The notes: generated from the sequence alone by a model not told the origin. 64,000 nt of DNA from Rubellimicrobium rubrum (GCF_006152115.1 NZ_VDFU01000001.1:62001-126000); one strand, 5' to 3'. Counted from the stretch's first letter, positions 35,611-45,296 are shown. A program made the numbers and translations.

Positions 35611-36822
35611 TTACTCGGCGATCGCCTGTGCTTCTGGATCGGCTTGAGCCGCGCGCTCGGCCTCGATCTCGCGCCAGCGCGCAACGTTGCGGTTGTGCTC
35701 TTCCAGCGTGCTGGCAAAGGCATGGCCGCCGGAACCATCCGCCACGAAATAGAGATAGTCCGTGCTGGCCGGGTTTACCGCTGCTTCTATGGCGGCACGG
35801 CCCGGGTTGGCGATGGGACCGGCCGGCAGTCCATCCACCACATAGGTATTGTACAGCACGTCGCCGTGCAGCTCGCGCTCGGTCGTGCCCGCGATGTCGG
35901 ACTCACGGATGGGACGATCAAGAAGCCCCTGCCCACGCGTGATGCCATAGATGATCGTCGGGTCGAACTGCAACCGCATGCCGTCCCGCACCCGATTGAC
36001 CAGCACGGAGGCCACGAGCGGGCGCTCTTCGGCAATGGCCGTCTCTTTCTCCACGATGGAGGCGAGCGTCAGCGCTTCCTGTGGCGACTCGAAGGGGAGG
36101 TCGGCGGCACGTTGGTCCCAGGCTTCGGCAAGGATGCGCTCTTGCGAGATCAACATCTGCTCGACCAGCGTTGCTACCGAATTGCCCGGCTGGATCGGAT
36201 AGCTGTCCGGCGCAAGCATCCCTTCGGCCGGCACCTCGGCGACATCTCCCTCGAGGACATCGAGCCCATTGAGAGCTTGGACGATTTGCCAGCTCGTCAC
36301 GCCTTCGGCCACCACGATGCGATAGGTGGTGTCAGGCTGGGCCCGGACCTCCTCGTAGGCCGTCGGAACGACCGTGTCGCCCAAGGGCTCGAACTCAGCT
36401 TTCTTGACGAAGTCGCCGGTCGCGGGATCAAGGTCGCGGACCTCGGCCAGGGTGCGGTTCACGCCGATGCGATAGACGACCTCGGTTCCGCAGGTGTTGG
36501 CACCGCCTCGGGTAACGATGTCGGTGATCTCCTCCATCGAGGCGCCCTGAGGGATTAGGAAGCTCCCCTGCTTCAGGTCGTCGGTCTTTGCTGCATAGTC
36601 GGCCCCCAGCCGGAAGATGGCGGGTGATAAGATCGCACCTTGGCTTGCCAGGTCGTTGCTCACCGCCCGCATGGTCGTGCCAGAGGGCACGCGCAGGCAC
36701 ACCGGCTCCTTGAGCGGACCCGTGGCCGAGTACTCGCTGACGCCCCATGTCACGAGGCCCGCGATAAGGAACAGGGCCACGGTGAAGAAGGTTAGTGCGT
36801 TGGCCGCGATGTGGCGCCACAT
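35611..36822 (-). CDS. mltG: Endolytic murein transglycosylase MltG
   Basis: The ATG at 36822 (GGAGAA 8 nt before) gives 403 residues; an in-frame start at 36855 would overlap fabF. One N-terminal helix (about 8-28) anchors it in the inner membrane. A LysM-like region follows, then the YceG domain with the catalytic Glu at ~258 (L-A-S-I-V-E-K-E-T), and V-N-R-V-R-D-G-M-R-L-Q-F-D-P-T-I-I-Y-G. MltG cleaves nascent glycan strands and limits their length. It is the last gene after fabF, 17 nt apart. Confidence 0.94.
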   Translation of the reverse strand: MWRHIAANALTFFTVALFLIAGLVTWGVSEYSATGPLKEPVCLRVPSGTTMRAVSNDLASQGAILSPAIFRLGADYAAKTDDLKQGSFLIPQGASMEEITDIVTRGGANTCGTEVVYRIGVNRTLAEVRDLDPATGDFVKKAEFEPLGDTVVPTAYEEVRAQPDTTYRIVVAEGVTSWQIVQALNGLDVLEGDVAEVPAEGMLAPDSYPIQPGNSVATLVEQMLISQERILAEAWDQRAADLPFESPQEALTLASIVEKETAIAEERPLVASVLVNRVRDGMRLQFDPTIIYGITRGQGLLDRPIRESDIAGTTERELHGDVLYNTYVVDGLPAGPIANPGRAAIEAAVNPASTDYLYFVADGSGGHAFASTLEEHNRNVARWREIEAERAAQADPEAQAIAE

Positions 36823-36838
36823 CACGCCGTTCTCCGCG

Positions 36839-38098
36839 TCAAGAAGCCAACCCAAGCACGAGCGACGCGTTGGTGCCGCCGAACCCGAAGGAGTTGTTCA
36901 CGACCACCTTGACCTCGCGGTGTCGGGCCTGGTTCGGCGCGAGGTCCACCATCGTGTCGACCGCCGGAGTGTCCAGGTTGATCGTCGGCGGGCAGACCTG
37001 ATCACGCAACGCAAGGATCGCGAAGATCGACTCGATGGCTCCGGCCGCACCCAGAAGGTGCCCGGTCATGGACTTCGTTGAAGACATGGTGACCTTCGAC
37101 GCCGCATTGCCCATCAGCCGCTCCACTGCCCCGAGTTCGATCACGTCGGCCATGGTGCTGGTGCCGTGGGCGTTGATGTAGTCGATGTCCGCCGGGGCGA
37201 GGCCTGCGTCCGAAAGCGCCATCCGCATCGCCCGCTCTGCCCCGTCGCCGTCCTCATTGGGAGCGGTGATGTGGTAAGCATCGCCTGAAAGACCGTAGCC
37301 CAGCACCTCGGCATATATTTTGGCCCCACGTGCCTTGGCGTGTTCCAACTCTTCCAGCACCACGATTCCCGCACCCTCGCCCATGACGAAACCGTCGCGG
37401 TCCGCGTCATAGGGGCGCGAGGCCTTCTGCGGCTCTGCCTTGTGCTTGGTGGACAGTGCTTTGCAGGCATTGAAGCCGGCAATGCCGATTTCGCAGACGG
37501 CGGCCTCGGCTCCGCCCGCCACCATGACGTCGGCGTTGCCGTACTTGATCAGGCGCGCAGCGTCGCCCAGGGCGTGCGCCCCAGTCGAACAGGCCGTGAC
37601 CACCGAATGGTTCGGCCCCTTGAAGCCATATCTGATCGAAACCTGCCCCGAGATGAGGTTGATGAGAGCCCCGGGGATGAAGAACGGCGACACCCGGCGC
37701 GGCCCTTTCTCCTTGATGAGCAGCGTCGTCTGTTCGATGGATTTAAGCCCGCCGATTCCCGAGCCGATCAGGACGCCCGTGCGTGCACGGTCTTTCTCGG
37801 TCTGGGGAACCCAGCCCGAGTCTTCGACGGCCTGCTGCGCGGCAGCGATGCCGAATAAGATGAAGTCGTCAACCTTCCGCTGGTCCTTGGGCTCCATGTA
37901 CTTGTCGGGATTGAAGGTCCCGTCGGAGCCGTCCCCGCGCTTGACCTCGCAGGCATAGTCCGTGGCAAGTTGGGAGGCATCGAACTGCGTGATCGTACCT
38001 GCACCGGATTGACCCGCAAGCAGGCGCTTCCAGGTTTCCTCGACCCCATCGGCCAGCGGTGTCACGAGGCCAAGGCCCGTTACGACGACACGACGCAT
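36839..38098 (-). CDS. fabF: 3-oxoacyl-ACP synthase II
   Basis: 419 residues with the KAS triad: Cys170 (V-V-T-A-C-S-T-G), His in I-N-A-H-G-T-S-T, and His in M-T-G-H-L-L-G-A-A-G. It elongates acyl-ACP with malonyl-ACP in the cytoplasm. A 153-nt gap with a terminator (38200-38231) separates it from acpP, so part of its transcription may come from its own promoter. MltG follows closely. Confidence 0.97.
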   Translation of the reverse strand: MRRVVVTGLGLVTPLADGVEETWKRLLAGQSGAGTITQFDASQLATDYACEVKRGDGSDGTFNPDKYMEPKDQRKVDDFILFGIAAAQQAVEDSGWVPQTEKDRARTGVLIGSGIGGLKSIEQTTLLIKEKGPRRVSPFFIPGALINLISGQVSIRYGFKGPNHSVVTACSTGAHALGDAARLIKYGNADVMVAGGAEAAVCEIGIAGFNACKALSTKHKAEPQKASRPYDADRDGFVMGEGAGIVVLEELEHAKARGAKIYAEVLGYGLSGDAYHITAPNEDGDGAERAMRMALSDAGLAPADIDYINAHGTSTMADVIELGAVERLMGNAASKVTMSSTKSMTGHLLGAAGAIESIFAILALRDQVCPPTINLDTPAVDTMVDLAPNQARHREVKVVVNNSFGFGGTNASLVLGLAS

Positions 38099-38199
38099 CG
38101 TCCATCCTCCCAGTGGTTCCGAGCCGGTTTAGCCCTGGGCCGGGACCGGTGCAACCATCCGGGGACAGGCGAACCGGACTAGCCGCATTTCAAACGAGA

Positions 38200-38231
38200 A
38201 AGGGCGGCGCTCCGTAGGGAGGGCCGCCCTT
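38200..38231 (-). terminator. Terminator after acpP
   Basis: A 9-bp stem (AAGGGCGGC 38200-38208 with GCCGCCCTT 38223-38231) lies 21 nt after the acpP stop. On the minus strand it is followed by TTTCTCGTTTG. Confidence 0.75.
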
Positions 38232-38251
38232 CATCAATCGTTCCGAGCCGC

Positions 38252-38485
38252 TTACTGGGCTTCGGAGATGAACTTGACCGCATCACCGAAGGTCTGGATC
38301 GTCTCGGCGGCGTCATCGGGAATCTCGATCCCGAACTCTTCCTCGAAGGCCATGACCAGCTCGACGGTGTCGAGCGAGTCGGCACCCAGGTCATCGATGA
38401 AGGAGGCGTTCTCGGTCACCTTCTCCTCTTCGACACCAAGATGCTCCACCACGATCTTGCGCACGCGATCGGCGACGTCGCTCAT
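38252..38485 (-). CDS. acpP: Acyl carrier protein
   Basis: 77 residues, strongly acidic, with the phosphopantetheine Ser37 in [11 protein letters not shown]. The start at 38485 ([12 protein letters not shown]) is the standard AcpP N-terminus; the upstream in-frame ATG at 38554 adds Pro/Arg-rich residues not found in ACPs. It carries acyl chains for fatty-acid and lipid A synthesis. A terminator follows, allowing high acpP expression independent of fabF. Confidence 0.97.
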   Translation of the reverse strand: MSDVADRVRKIVVEHLGVEEEKVTENASFIDDLGADSLDTVELVMAFEEEFGIEIPDDAAETIQTFGDAVKFISEAQ

Positions 38486-38806
38486 AGAAAGTCCTCTCGT
38501 CCTGGGCCTCGGCCCGTCTGTCAATCCTACCGGGCCAGCATGTTCGGGGGTCACCCCCGCCCCAGCACCGAGCCACGAGCGCGGACTATGTCCGGCCTGT
38601 GTTCGCCGGGGTCATATCAGAGATTTGAACGCTGGCAAACGCTTTCACCCCAAGGTCGATATACGGCACCAAAGGCGGCAGGACCTCTTGTCCGACAAGT
38701 GACATCATATGTCGCCTGCGCGAGCATCCGCTGCCTGCATAGCCGCCAATCCAGGCTCGTCCCCAAACTTCCCCCTGTTCAGGGGCGCGACATGGGTTCC
38801 CGACCA
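38486..38806. other. 321-nt spacer between acpP and fabG
   Basis: This presumably holds the acpP promoter, but I see no element of good quality. A 40-codon frame on the minus strand (38586-38708, M-M-S-L-V-G-Q-E-V-L) has a poor ribosome site and no recognisable homology. I do not call it a gene. Confidence 0.5.
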
Positions 38807-39544
38807 TCAGATCATCGCCATGCCGCCATTCACATGGAGCGTCGCGCCCGTGACATAGCCCGCCTCCGGGCTGGCCAGATACAGGACGGCCGCGGCGATC
38901 TCCTCCGGGGTGCCCATACGCCCGGCGGGCACCTGGGCCAGGATGGCCGACTTTCGGTCGCCGCTCAACGAGTCGGTCATGGCCGTGGTGATGAATCCCG
39001 GCGCCACGCAGTTGACTGTAATTCCACGGCCCGCGAACTCCGCAGCAAGGGCCTTGGACATGCCGACCATGCCTGCCTTGGCGGCGGCGTAATTGGCTTG
39101 GCCCGCGTTCCCGGTCGCGCCTACGACCGAGGAGATGTTGACGACGCGGCCCCAGCGGGCCTTCATCATTCCCCGGATCACGCCCTTGGTCAGCCGGGCG
39201 ACCGAGGTCAGGTTCACGGCGATGACGCGGTCCCAGTCGTCGTCCGACATGCGGATGAACAGGTTGTCGCGCGTGATGCCGGCGTTGTTGACCAGGATGT
39301 CCACCGATCCCATGGCAGCGACGGCCTGCGCAGGGAGAGCCGACAGCGCATCGGCATTCGACAGATCGCAGGGCAGGACATGGGCGCGGTCGCCCAACTC
39401 GCTTGCCAGCGCCTCCAGAGGATCGGTCCGAGTACCGGACAGCCCGACAGTCGCCCCGGCGCTGTAGAGCGTCTTTGCGATCGCGCCACCCAAGCCGCCC
39501 GAGGCTCCGGTGACGAGGGCAGTCTTTCCGGTCAGGTCGAACAT
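38807..39544 (-). CDS. fabG: 3-oxoacyl-ACP reductase
   Basis: 245-residue short-chain dehydrogenase. NADPH motif T-G-A-S-G-G-L-G at 12-19; N-N-A-G at 86-89; catalytic Ser138, Tyr152 and Lys156 in N-I-S-S...Q-A-N-Y-A-A-A-K. The C-terminus V-T-G-A-T-L-H-V-N-G-G-M-A-M-I is the FabG signature. It reduces 3-oxoacyl-ACP in each elongation round. It starts 16 nt after fabD, as one operon. Confidence 0.97.
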   Translation of the reverse strand: MFDLTGKTALVTGASGGLGGAIAKTLYSAGATVGLSGTRTDPLEALASELGDRAHVLPCDLSNADALSALPAQAVAAMGSVDILVNNAGITRDNLFIRMSDDDWDRVIAVNLTSVARLTKGVIRGMMKARWGRVVNISSVVGATGNAGQANYAAAKAGMVGMSKALAAEFAGRGITVNCVAPGFITTAMTDSLSGDRKSAILAQVPAGRMGTPEEIAAAVLYLASPEAGYVTGATLHVNGGMAMI

Positions 39545-39560
39545 GGCTCGGAGTCCTTCT

Positions 39561-40502
39561 TCATGAGTTCAATGATGCGGCCGCCGCGCGGACCTCCTCG
39601 GGGGTGCCGACATTCCGCACGGCGATTCCCGGCGCCGTCCGGCGGATCATGCCGGACAAGGCCTTGCCGGCTCCGATCTCCCAGGCCTCGGTCACGCCCG
39701 CTTCGGCCAGCCACGTGACCGACTCGCGCCAGCGAACAGAACCGGTGACCTGCCGGACCAGGAGACTTCGGATCGTTTCAGGATCCTGGACCGGGCTGGC
39801 GATTACGTTGGCCACCACGGGCACCCTGGGCTCCCGGATCTCGGTGGAAGCCAGGGCCTGCTCCATCGCTTCGGCAGCGGGTGTCATCAGCGCGGAATGG
39901 AACGGGGCGCTCACCGGCAGAAGAAGGGCCCGCTTCGCGCCGCGGGCCTTGGCGATCTCAACCGCACGCTCCACCGCGGCGCGGGTGCCCGAGACCACGA
40001 CCTGCGCGGGATCGTTGTCATTCGCCGCTTGGCAGATCCCGCCATCGGCTTGCGCCTCAAGCGCCACGGCAGTTGCCGCATCGAAGTCGAGGCCGAGGAG
40101 CGCAGCCATCGCGCCCTCGCCCACCGGCACGGCGGCCTGCATAGCCTCGCCTCGGAGCCGGAGCAGCCGGGCGGCGTCGCTGAGCGCCAGCGCGCCTGCG
40201 GCACACAGCGCAGAATACTCTCCCAAGGAATGACCGGCGACATAGGCAGGGGCAGAGGGGCCCACCCCCTCAGCCTCCAAGGCTCGAAGGGCAGCGATGG
40301 ACGTAGCCATCAGCGCAGGTTGCGCATTCCGGGTGAGTTGAAGGTTCTCGGCATCACCCTCCCAGATTAGCCGCGAGAGGTTCTCGCCCAAAGCCTCGTC
40401 CACCTCGGAGAACACGGCCTTGGCGGCGGGATAAGCTTCGGCCAGCCCCTTGCCCATTCCGACTGTCTGGGCGCCCTGCCCCGGAAACACGAAGGCGCGC
40501 AT
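39561..40502 (-). CDS. fabD: Malonyl-CoA:ACP transacylase
   Basis: 313 residues from ATG 40502 (M-R-A-F-V-F-P-G-Q-G-A-Q). The longer frame to 40628 has no ribosome site. The active Ser92 lies in G-H-S-L-G-E-Y and the catalytic His in V-S-A-P-F-H-S-A-L-M. It loads malonyl onto ACP. First gene of fabD-fabG on the minus strand, divergent from rpsF. Confidence 0.96.
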   Translation of the reverse strand: MRAFVFPGQGAQTVGMGKGLAEAYPAAKAVFSEVDEALGENLSRLIWEGDAENLQLTRNAQPALMATSIAALRALEAEGVGPSAPAYVAGHSLGEYSALCAAGALALSDAARLLRLRGEAMQAAVPVGEGAMAALLGLDFDAATAVALEAQADGGICQAANDNDPAQVVVSGTRAAVERAVEIAKARGAKRALLLPVSAPFHSALMTPAAEAMEQALASTEIREPRVPVVANVIASPVQDPETIRSLLVRQVTGSVRWRESVTWLAEAGVTEAWEIGAGKALSGMIRRTAPGIAVRNVGTPEEVRAAAASLNS

Positions 40503-40826
40503 CGTTCCCACTCCCGCCAGTCCGGCCCTTTGCCGGTATCGCGGCAGTCTTAGGCACAGCTGTGCAGCCGGGCAAGGCGAACGCAATGGCGAGACGGGCC
40601 TGCACCGAGGCCTGGACGAGACCCACACGCATCACCAACCCAGCCGCTGCAGGAGCATGCCGGAAAAAGCCGCCGCCGGGACGACAGGCGCTTGCGCCCC
40701 TGAGGCTCATCTGTATAAGACCCCATCCTTCCGCGGAGCCCTTTAAACCGGCGCATCCTCTCGTGGGACGGGGCGCGGATGGCGGAACCCCCTCCCTATG
40801 AAGTGCGCAGCTGACCAGGAGAACGC
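40503..40826. other. 324-nt divergent spacer between fabD and rpsF
   Basis: Must contain promoters for fabD and for the rpsF operon. The segment TGTATAAG near 40710 is the only -10-like element I would point to. No small gene or RNA structure stands out. Confidence 0.45.
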
Positions 40827-41279
40827 ATGCCGCTTTACGAGCATGTCTTCATCTCGCGCCAGGACCTGTCCAACACGCAGGCCGAGGCGCTGATCGAACA
40901 TTTCGGGACCGTGCTTGCCGACAACGGCGGCCAGGTGCTCGGCAACGAGTACTGGGGCGTCAAGACGATGTCCTACAAGATCAACAAGAACCGGAAAGGC
41001 CATTACGCCTTTCTGCGCACCGACGCTCCGGCGGCGGCCGTGACCGAGATGGAGCGCCTGATGCGTCTCCACGAGGATGTCATGCGCGTCCTGACCATCA
41101 AGGTCGACACGCACGAGGACGGCCCGTCCGTGCAGATGCAGAAGCGCGACGAGCGTGACAGCCGCGACCGGGGTGACCGGGGCGACCGTCCGCCGCGCGA
41201 GGATCGTGGCCCCCGTGAGGACCGCGGCCCCCGCGAGGACCGTGGCGATCGTGGCGGGTTCTCCCGCGACCGTCGTTGA
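40827..41279 (+). CDS. rpsF: 30S ribosomal protein S6 with Arg/Asp-rich tail
   Basis: 150 residues, where canonical S6 is about 95-135. The S6 fold covers residues 1-95 ([28 protein letters not shown]). The last ~45 residues consist almost only of R, D, G, P and E, with three copies of P-R-E-D-R-G and several R-G-D. S6 binds S18 in the 30S platform; the tail is a disordered extension common in this group. AGGAGA precedes the ATG. Confidence 0.97.
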   Translation: MPLYEHVFISRQDLSNTQAEALIEHFGTVLADNGGQVLGNEYWGVKTMSYKINKNRKGHYAFLRTDAPAAAVTEMERLMRLHEDVMRVLTIKVDTHEDGPSVQMQKRDERDSRDRGDRGDRPPREDRGPREDRGPREDRGDRGGFSRDRR

Positions 41280-41296
41280 TCTGGAGGATCTGAGAC

Positions 41297-41524
41297 ATGG
41301 CTACGAAACCCTTCTTCCGCCGCCGCAAGTCCGACCCGTTCGAGGGCAAGGACGCGCCGTCCATCGACTACAAGGACACGCGCCTGCTGCAGCGCTACAT
41401 CTCCGAGCGGGGCAAGATCGTCCCGTCGCGGATCACCGCCGTCGGTGCCAAGAACCAGCGCAAGCTCGCCCAGGCGATCAAGCGCGCCCGGTTCCTGGCC
41501 CTGCTGCCCTACGCCGTGAAGTGA
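41297..41524 (+). CDS. rpsR: 30S ribosomal protein S18
   Basis: 75 residues, the usual length. The N-terminal F-F-R-R-R-K-S and [21 protein letters not shown] motif identify S18, partner of S6 in the small subunit platform. It starts 17 nt after rpsF and 10 nt before rplI. Confidence 0.98.
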   Translation: MATKPFFRRRKSDPFEGKDAPSIDYKDTRLLQRYISERGKIVPSRITAVGAKNQRKLAQAIKRARFLALLPYAVK

Positions 41525-41534
41525 GGCGACCCCG

Positions 41535-42104
41535 ATGCAAGTGATCCTTCTGGAACGCGTGGCCAAGCTTGGCCAGATGGGTGAGGTCGTCCGCGTCAAG
41601 GACGGCTACGCCCGCAACTTCCTGCTGCCGCAGGGCAAGGCGATGCGGGCGTCCGACGCCAACATCAAGAAGTTCGAGCAGTCCAAGGCCCAGCTCGAGG
41701 CTCGCAACCTCGAGACTCGCGGTGAAGCCCAGGCCTTCGCCCAGCGCCTCGACGGCCAGACCTTTGTGGTCATCCGTTCGGCGTCGGACGGTGGGGCGCT
41801 CTACGGTTCGGTCGGCCCGCGGGACATCTCCGATGCCGCGACCGAGGGCGGGTTCACGATCGACAAGCGTCAGGTGATCCTGAACGCTCCGATCAAGGAA
41901 CTTGGCATTCACACGGTGATCGTGCGGCTGCACCCCGAGGTCGATGCGCATATCGACGTGAACGTCGCCCGCTCGCCCGAAGAAGCCGAGTTGCAGGCCT
42001 CGGGTAAGTCGATCCAGGAACTCGCCGCAGAGGCTGAAGCCGCGGCCGAGTACGAGATCGGACAGCTCTTCGATGATATCGGCGGCGCTGCCCAAGACGA
42101 ATGA
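41535..42104 (+). CDS. rplI: 50S ribosomal protein L9
   Basis: 189 residues. The N-terminal RNA-binding domain ([19 protein letters not shown]) is followed by a long helix rich in K, E and A, and a C-terminal domain ([17 protein letters not shown]). It has ~40 extra acidic C-terminal residues beyond the ~149 of E. coli L9, ending A-A-Q-D-E. Last gene of the rpsF-rpsR-rplI operon. Confidence 0.97.
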   Translation: MQVILLERVAKLGQMGEVVRVKDGYARNFLLPQGKAMRASDANIKKFEQSKAQLEARNLETRGEAQAFAQRLDGQTFVVIRSASDGGALYGSVGPRDISDAATEGGFTIDKRQVILNAPIKELGIHTVIVRLHPEVDAHIDVNVARSPEEAELQASGKSIQELAAEAEAAAEYEIGQLFDDIGGAAQDE

Positions 42105-42132
42105 CGTCCTGAACGCCCGTCGAAAAAATCTG

Positions 42133-42163
42133 CGGCCGCCCGGGGAAACCTGGGCGGCCGTTT
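42133..42163 (+). terminator. Terminator of the rpsF operon
   Basis: A 12-bp GC-rich stem (42133-42144 with 42149-42160) is capped by a GAAA tetraloop and followed by TTT, 28 nt after the rplI stop. Confidence 0.85.
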
Positions 42164-42532
42164 CCATTCCGGACGACTTAGGAAGGATTGACGCCTAGCC
42201 AGCCATCGGCCCACCCACACTGCGACGCGCGAACATGCGACAGTCACTGGGGTGACGACTGCGGCTGAGCCAAGTGAAACGGCTGCGATCGAGCGACAAC
42301 AAAAAAGGGACGTGCTCCTGCTCCGTTTCAACTGTCACCGATCAAGACCGTGTGGCGGCTCCACCGATCCGACATCCGGGGCGATCTGCCTAAAGCCTCG
42401 CATCTCAAAGCCACCGGACATGGACTCCAGATCGACCCCAATGGAAGGCTAGTACACGGGCACGTAACCGTTGGGTCGGGCGAGCGTCCGAGGTGACTGG
42501 CACCGAACCACCCATCGAATGACGTGACGGCA
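42164..42532. other. Spacer between rplI and cpdB, lower GC, no gene called
   Basis: About 370 nt with visibly lower GC than the surroundings. A 72-codon frame (42278-42496, plus) is open but has no ATG and no ribosome site. A stretch in it (S-H-L-K-A-T-G-H-G-L-Q-I-D-P-N-G-R) looks protein-like, so a gene remnant is possible. Otherwise I see nothing. Confidence 0.4.
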
Positions 42533-42561
42533 TTGTCGCCATACCGTCACCTGTTTGTCAC
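42533..42561 (+). promoter_or_regulatory. PHO-box-like array (PhoB sites) before cpdB
   Basis: Three heptamers TTGTCGC (42533-42539), CCGTCAC (42544-42550) and TTGTCAC (42555-42561) are separated by 4-nt spacers, an exact 11-nt period. This is the layout of PhoB boxes (CTGTCAT-N4-CTGTCAT), and alphaproteobacterial versions often end in CAC. It lies ~52 nt before the ATG of a periplasmic phosphoesterase, a typical Pho regulon member. Confidence 0.65.
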
Positions 42562-42613
42562 CCTGCAGCACACAAAGATCGGACGATCCGCTCCAACTTG
42601 CAGGGAGACCCGC

Positions 42614-44569
42614 ATGACCCTTCGTCTCAGCCGCCGCGGCTTCATAGCCGGAACCGGGAGCCTGATCATGCTCCACCCCTTCTCGGTCCGGGCGCAGGAG
42701 GGCCAGGCGCATCTGCGCATCATGGAAACGACCGATCTCCATGCCCACGTGGTCCCTTACGACTACTATGCCGACGAGGAGGTCGATACCGTAGGTCTTG
42801 CGAGAACGGCCTCGTTGATCGCTGAGGTCCGGGCTGAAGCCACCAACTCCCTGCTGCTGGACAATGGCGACCTGATCCAAGGCAATCCGATGGGCGACTA
42901 CATTGCCTATGAGCGAGGCGTCGAGGGAGTGATGCACCCTGTCATCGAGGCGATGAACGTCCTGGGCTACGACGCCTCGACTTTGGGAAACCACGAGTTC
43001 AACTACGGCCTCGACTTCCTGCAGGGCTCCTTGCAGGGCGCGAACTTTCCGTTCGTGAGCGCGAACGTGGTGACCACCGAGGGCGCGACTCCGGACAAAG
43101 ATGTCACGCTGGTGCCACCTTACGCCATCCTAGACCGGACCATCGTGGACGGGACCGGGGCCGAGCATCCGATCAGGATCGGAGTCATTGGCTTCGTGCC
43201 TCCGCAGATCATGGAATGGGACCGGCGGCATCTCGAAGGCCGTGTCACCACGCGCGACATCGTGGAGTCCGCGCAGGCCTGGGTGCCGCGCATCCGTGCC
43301 GAAGGCGCGCAGCTCGTCATCGCGCTCTGCCATTCCGGGATTGCCGAAGCCGAGCACATGCCGGGCATGGAAAACGCGGCCGTTCCCCTCGCCGGGGTCG
43401 AAGGCATAGATGTGGTCCTGACCGGACATAGCCACCTCGTCTTCCCCGGCCCCGACTACGAAGACTGGCCCGGCGTGGACAACGTAGCCGGGACCATCAA
43501 TGGCAAGCCGGGCGTCATGGCCGGATTCTGGGGCAGTCACATGGGCCTTGTGGACCTGCTGCTCCAACGCGAAGGGGACGGATGGCGCGTGACCTCCTTC
43601 ACCGTCGAGGCGCGGCCGATCTACCTCCGGAGCGAGGAGGGCGATGTCACCCCCACCATCGAGAGCGACACCGAGGTGCTGCTCGCCGTTGAGGACGAAC
43701 ATCAGGCGACCCTGGACTATGTACGTCGCCCGGTAGGTAAGACCGAGGCCCCACTTCATAGTTACTTCGCGCTGGTGGCAGACGATCCTTCCGTCCAGAT
43801 CGTGTCCATCGCCCAGGCCTGGTACATTGACCAGATGCTGCAAGGCACTCCGGACGAAGGGCTCCCTATCCTGTCCGCGGCGGCCCCCTTCAAAGCAGGT
43901 GGGCGGGGCGGGCCCGAGTACTACACCGACGTGCCGGTTGGCGATGTCGCGATCCGCAATGTGGCGGATCTCTACCTTTATCCAAACACCGTCCGAGCCG
44001 TGAAGATCACGGGGGCGCAGGTTAAGGACTGGCTCGAGCGGTCAGCCGGTATGTTCAACCAGATCACCCCCGGGGCGCAGGACCAGCCACTTCTGAACCC
44101 TGACTTCCGATCCTACAACTTCGACGTCATCGACGGCGTTACGTATCGGATCGACCTGTCGCAGCCGTCTCGGTTCGATGCGGACGGCGCGATGGTGAAC
44201 GAGGGGGCGAACCGAATCGTCGATCTGAGCTATAACGGCCAGCCCATCGACCCCGCGCAGGACTTCGTTGTCGCGACGAATAACTACCGGGCCGAAGGAG
44301 GCGGCAGCTTCCCCGGTGCGGACGGGTCCACCATCATATTCGAGGCTCCGGACACCAACCGCGACGTGATCGTCCGATACATCGTGGAACAAGGTACCAT
44401 AAACCCCGCTGCGGACGGCAACTGGGGGTTCGTTCCCATGCCGGGGACTACAGTGCTCTTTGACACCGGCCCCAAGGCTGCCGAATACCTCGATCAGGTG
44501 CCAGGCCTTGCCATCGAGCCTGCAGGCGATGCTCCGGATGGCTTCGCCCGGTTCCGGATCGCGCTCTGA
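42614..44569 (+). CDS. cpdB: 2',3'-cyclic-nucleotide 2'-phosphodiesterase/3'-nucleotidase (CpdB/UshA family), exported
   Basis: 651 residues from ATG 42614 with GGGAG 6 nt upstream; the frame back to 42524 crosses the PHO boxes. The N-terminus carries a Tat motif (S-R-R-G-F-I-A-G) and a hydrophobic stretch ending V-R-A-Q. The metallophosphoesterase domain shows [25 protein letters not shown] and G-H-S-H. The C-terminal 5'-nucleotidase domain contains G-G-R-G-G-P-E-Y-Y and [10 protein letters not shown]. It likely releases phosphate from nucleotides in the periplasm. It has the expected position for PhoB control. Confidence 0.9.
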   Translation: MTLRLSRRGFIAGTGSLIMLHPFSVRAQEGQAHLRIMETTDLHAHVVPYDYYADEEVDTVGLARTASLIAEVRAEATNSLLLDNGDLIQGNPMGDYIAYERGVEGVMHPVIEAMNVLGYDASTLGNHEFNYGLDFLQGSLQGANFPFVSANVVTTEGATPDKDVTLVPPYAILDRTIVDGTGAEHPIRIGVIGFVPPQIMEWDRRHLEGRVTTRDIVESAQAWVPRIRAEGAQLVIALCHSGIAEAEHMPGMENAAVPLAGVEGIDVVLTGHSHLVFPGPDYEDWPGVDNVAGTINGKPGVMAGFWGSHMGLVDLLLQREGDGWRVTSFTVEARPIYLRSEEGDVTPTIESDTEVLLAVEDEHQATLDYVRRPVGKTEAPLHSYFALVADDPSVQIVSIAQAWYIDQMLQGTPDEGLPILSAAAPFKAGGRGGPEYYTDVPVGDVAIRNVADLYLYPNTVRAVKITGAQVKDWLERSAGMFNQITPGAQDQPLLNPDFRSYNFDVIDGVTYRIDLSQPSRFDADGAMVNEGANRIVDLSYNGQPIDPAQDFVVATNNYRAEGGGSFPGADGSTIIFEAPDTNRDVIVRYIVEQGTINPAADGNWGFVPMPGTTVLFDTGPKAAEYLDQVPGLAIEPAGDAPDGFARFRIAL

Positions 44570-44574
44570 CCGGA

Positions 44575-44589
44575 ACCGGGCGCCCCGGT
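44575..44589. terminator. Short hairpin between cpdB and the GNAT gene
   Basis: ACCGGG and CCCGGT form a 6-bp stem with a CGC loop between two convergent genes. It is short and has no T-run, so weak. Confidence 0.3.
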
Positions 44590-44602
44590 CATACACCGAA
44601 GC

Positions 44603-45190
44603 TTAGAACACGCGCATCAACAGGGTCCAGGTCGAGCCGGGATTGTCCCAGCCCTTCTTGACCATGGGCCGGGACTCCACGGCCTTGAATCCGCATCGCT
44701 CATAAAGACGCCAGGCGCCGGGGTTGGCGTCCGAAACGATCATGCTGACACCGCGCTTGCCAGCTGAGCGAGCCAATCGCTCGGCAACGCCGAGAAGCGC
44801 GGTCCCATGGCCATGACCCCGGCTCTCTGGATAAGCTGCGAGAGCGTTCACGTACCATGTCCCTGCTGCAAGGTTCTCCAACTCCTGCATGGGCACGAAC
44901 ATTGGCGGGAAGTCGTCGGGGATCGGCTCGGGCGCATCGGCTAGGGGATAGCCGATCAGGGCTGCCATGATCCGCTGCCCATCATCTGCCACGACCGCAT
45001 TGCGGAACGAGAAGGATCCCTCATCACGGATGGCGCGTCTACGCCCCACATCCTGCGGCGCCTCTCCGTCCTGCGCCTGCTTGGCCCAGAGATAGGAGGC
45101 CAGTCCCTCGCCTGCGATGTCCACGAGATCGGTCAACGGGCCCGCGTCGTCCGGGGTTGCGCGGCGATAACCGGAGGGAAGATCGTCCAT
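44603..45190 (-). CDS. GNAT family N-acetyltransferase
   Basis: 195 residues from ATG 45190 with AAGGAG 8 nt upstream; the upstream frame to 45262 is not supported. The acetyl-CoA motif is W-Y-V-N-A-L-A-A-Y-P-E-S-R-G-H-G-H-G-T-A-L-L, with V-S-D-A-N-P-G-A-W-R-L-Y-E-R-C-G-F after it, the classic GNAT end. An N-terminal R-R-A-T-P-D-D-A-G-P-L is typical. The substrate is unknown. Confidence 0.9.
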   Translation of the reverse strand: MDDLPSGYRRATPDDAGPLTDLVDIAGEGLASYLWAKQAQDGEAPQDVGRRRAIRDEGSFSFRNAVVADDGQRIMAALIGYPLADAPEPIPDDFPPMFVPMQELENLAAGTWYVNALAAYPESRGHGHGTALLGVAERLARSAGKRGVSMIVSDANPGAWRLYERCGFKAVESRPMVKKGWDNPGSTWTLLMRVF

Positions 45191-45272
45191 GGGCAAGGCT
45201 CCTTGTTCGTCACCAAGCGAACGCTGCCATGCCGGATCGTGGCCGACAACCACGCGCCCCATGGAAAACAGG

Positions 45273-45296
45273 AAAGGCGCCCCGAGGGGCGCCTTT
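45273..45296 (-). terminator. Terminator of tig
   Basis: AAAGGCGCCC and GGGCGCCTTT (45273-45282, 45287-45296) with a 4-nt loop; on the minus strand T-rich sequence follows. It lies 28 nt after the tig stop and upstream of the GNAT gene. Confidence 0.8.
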
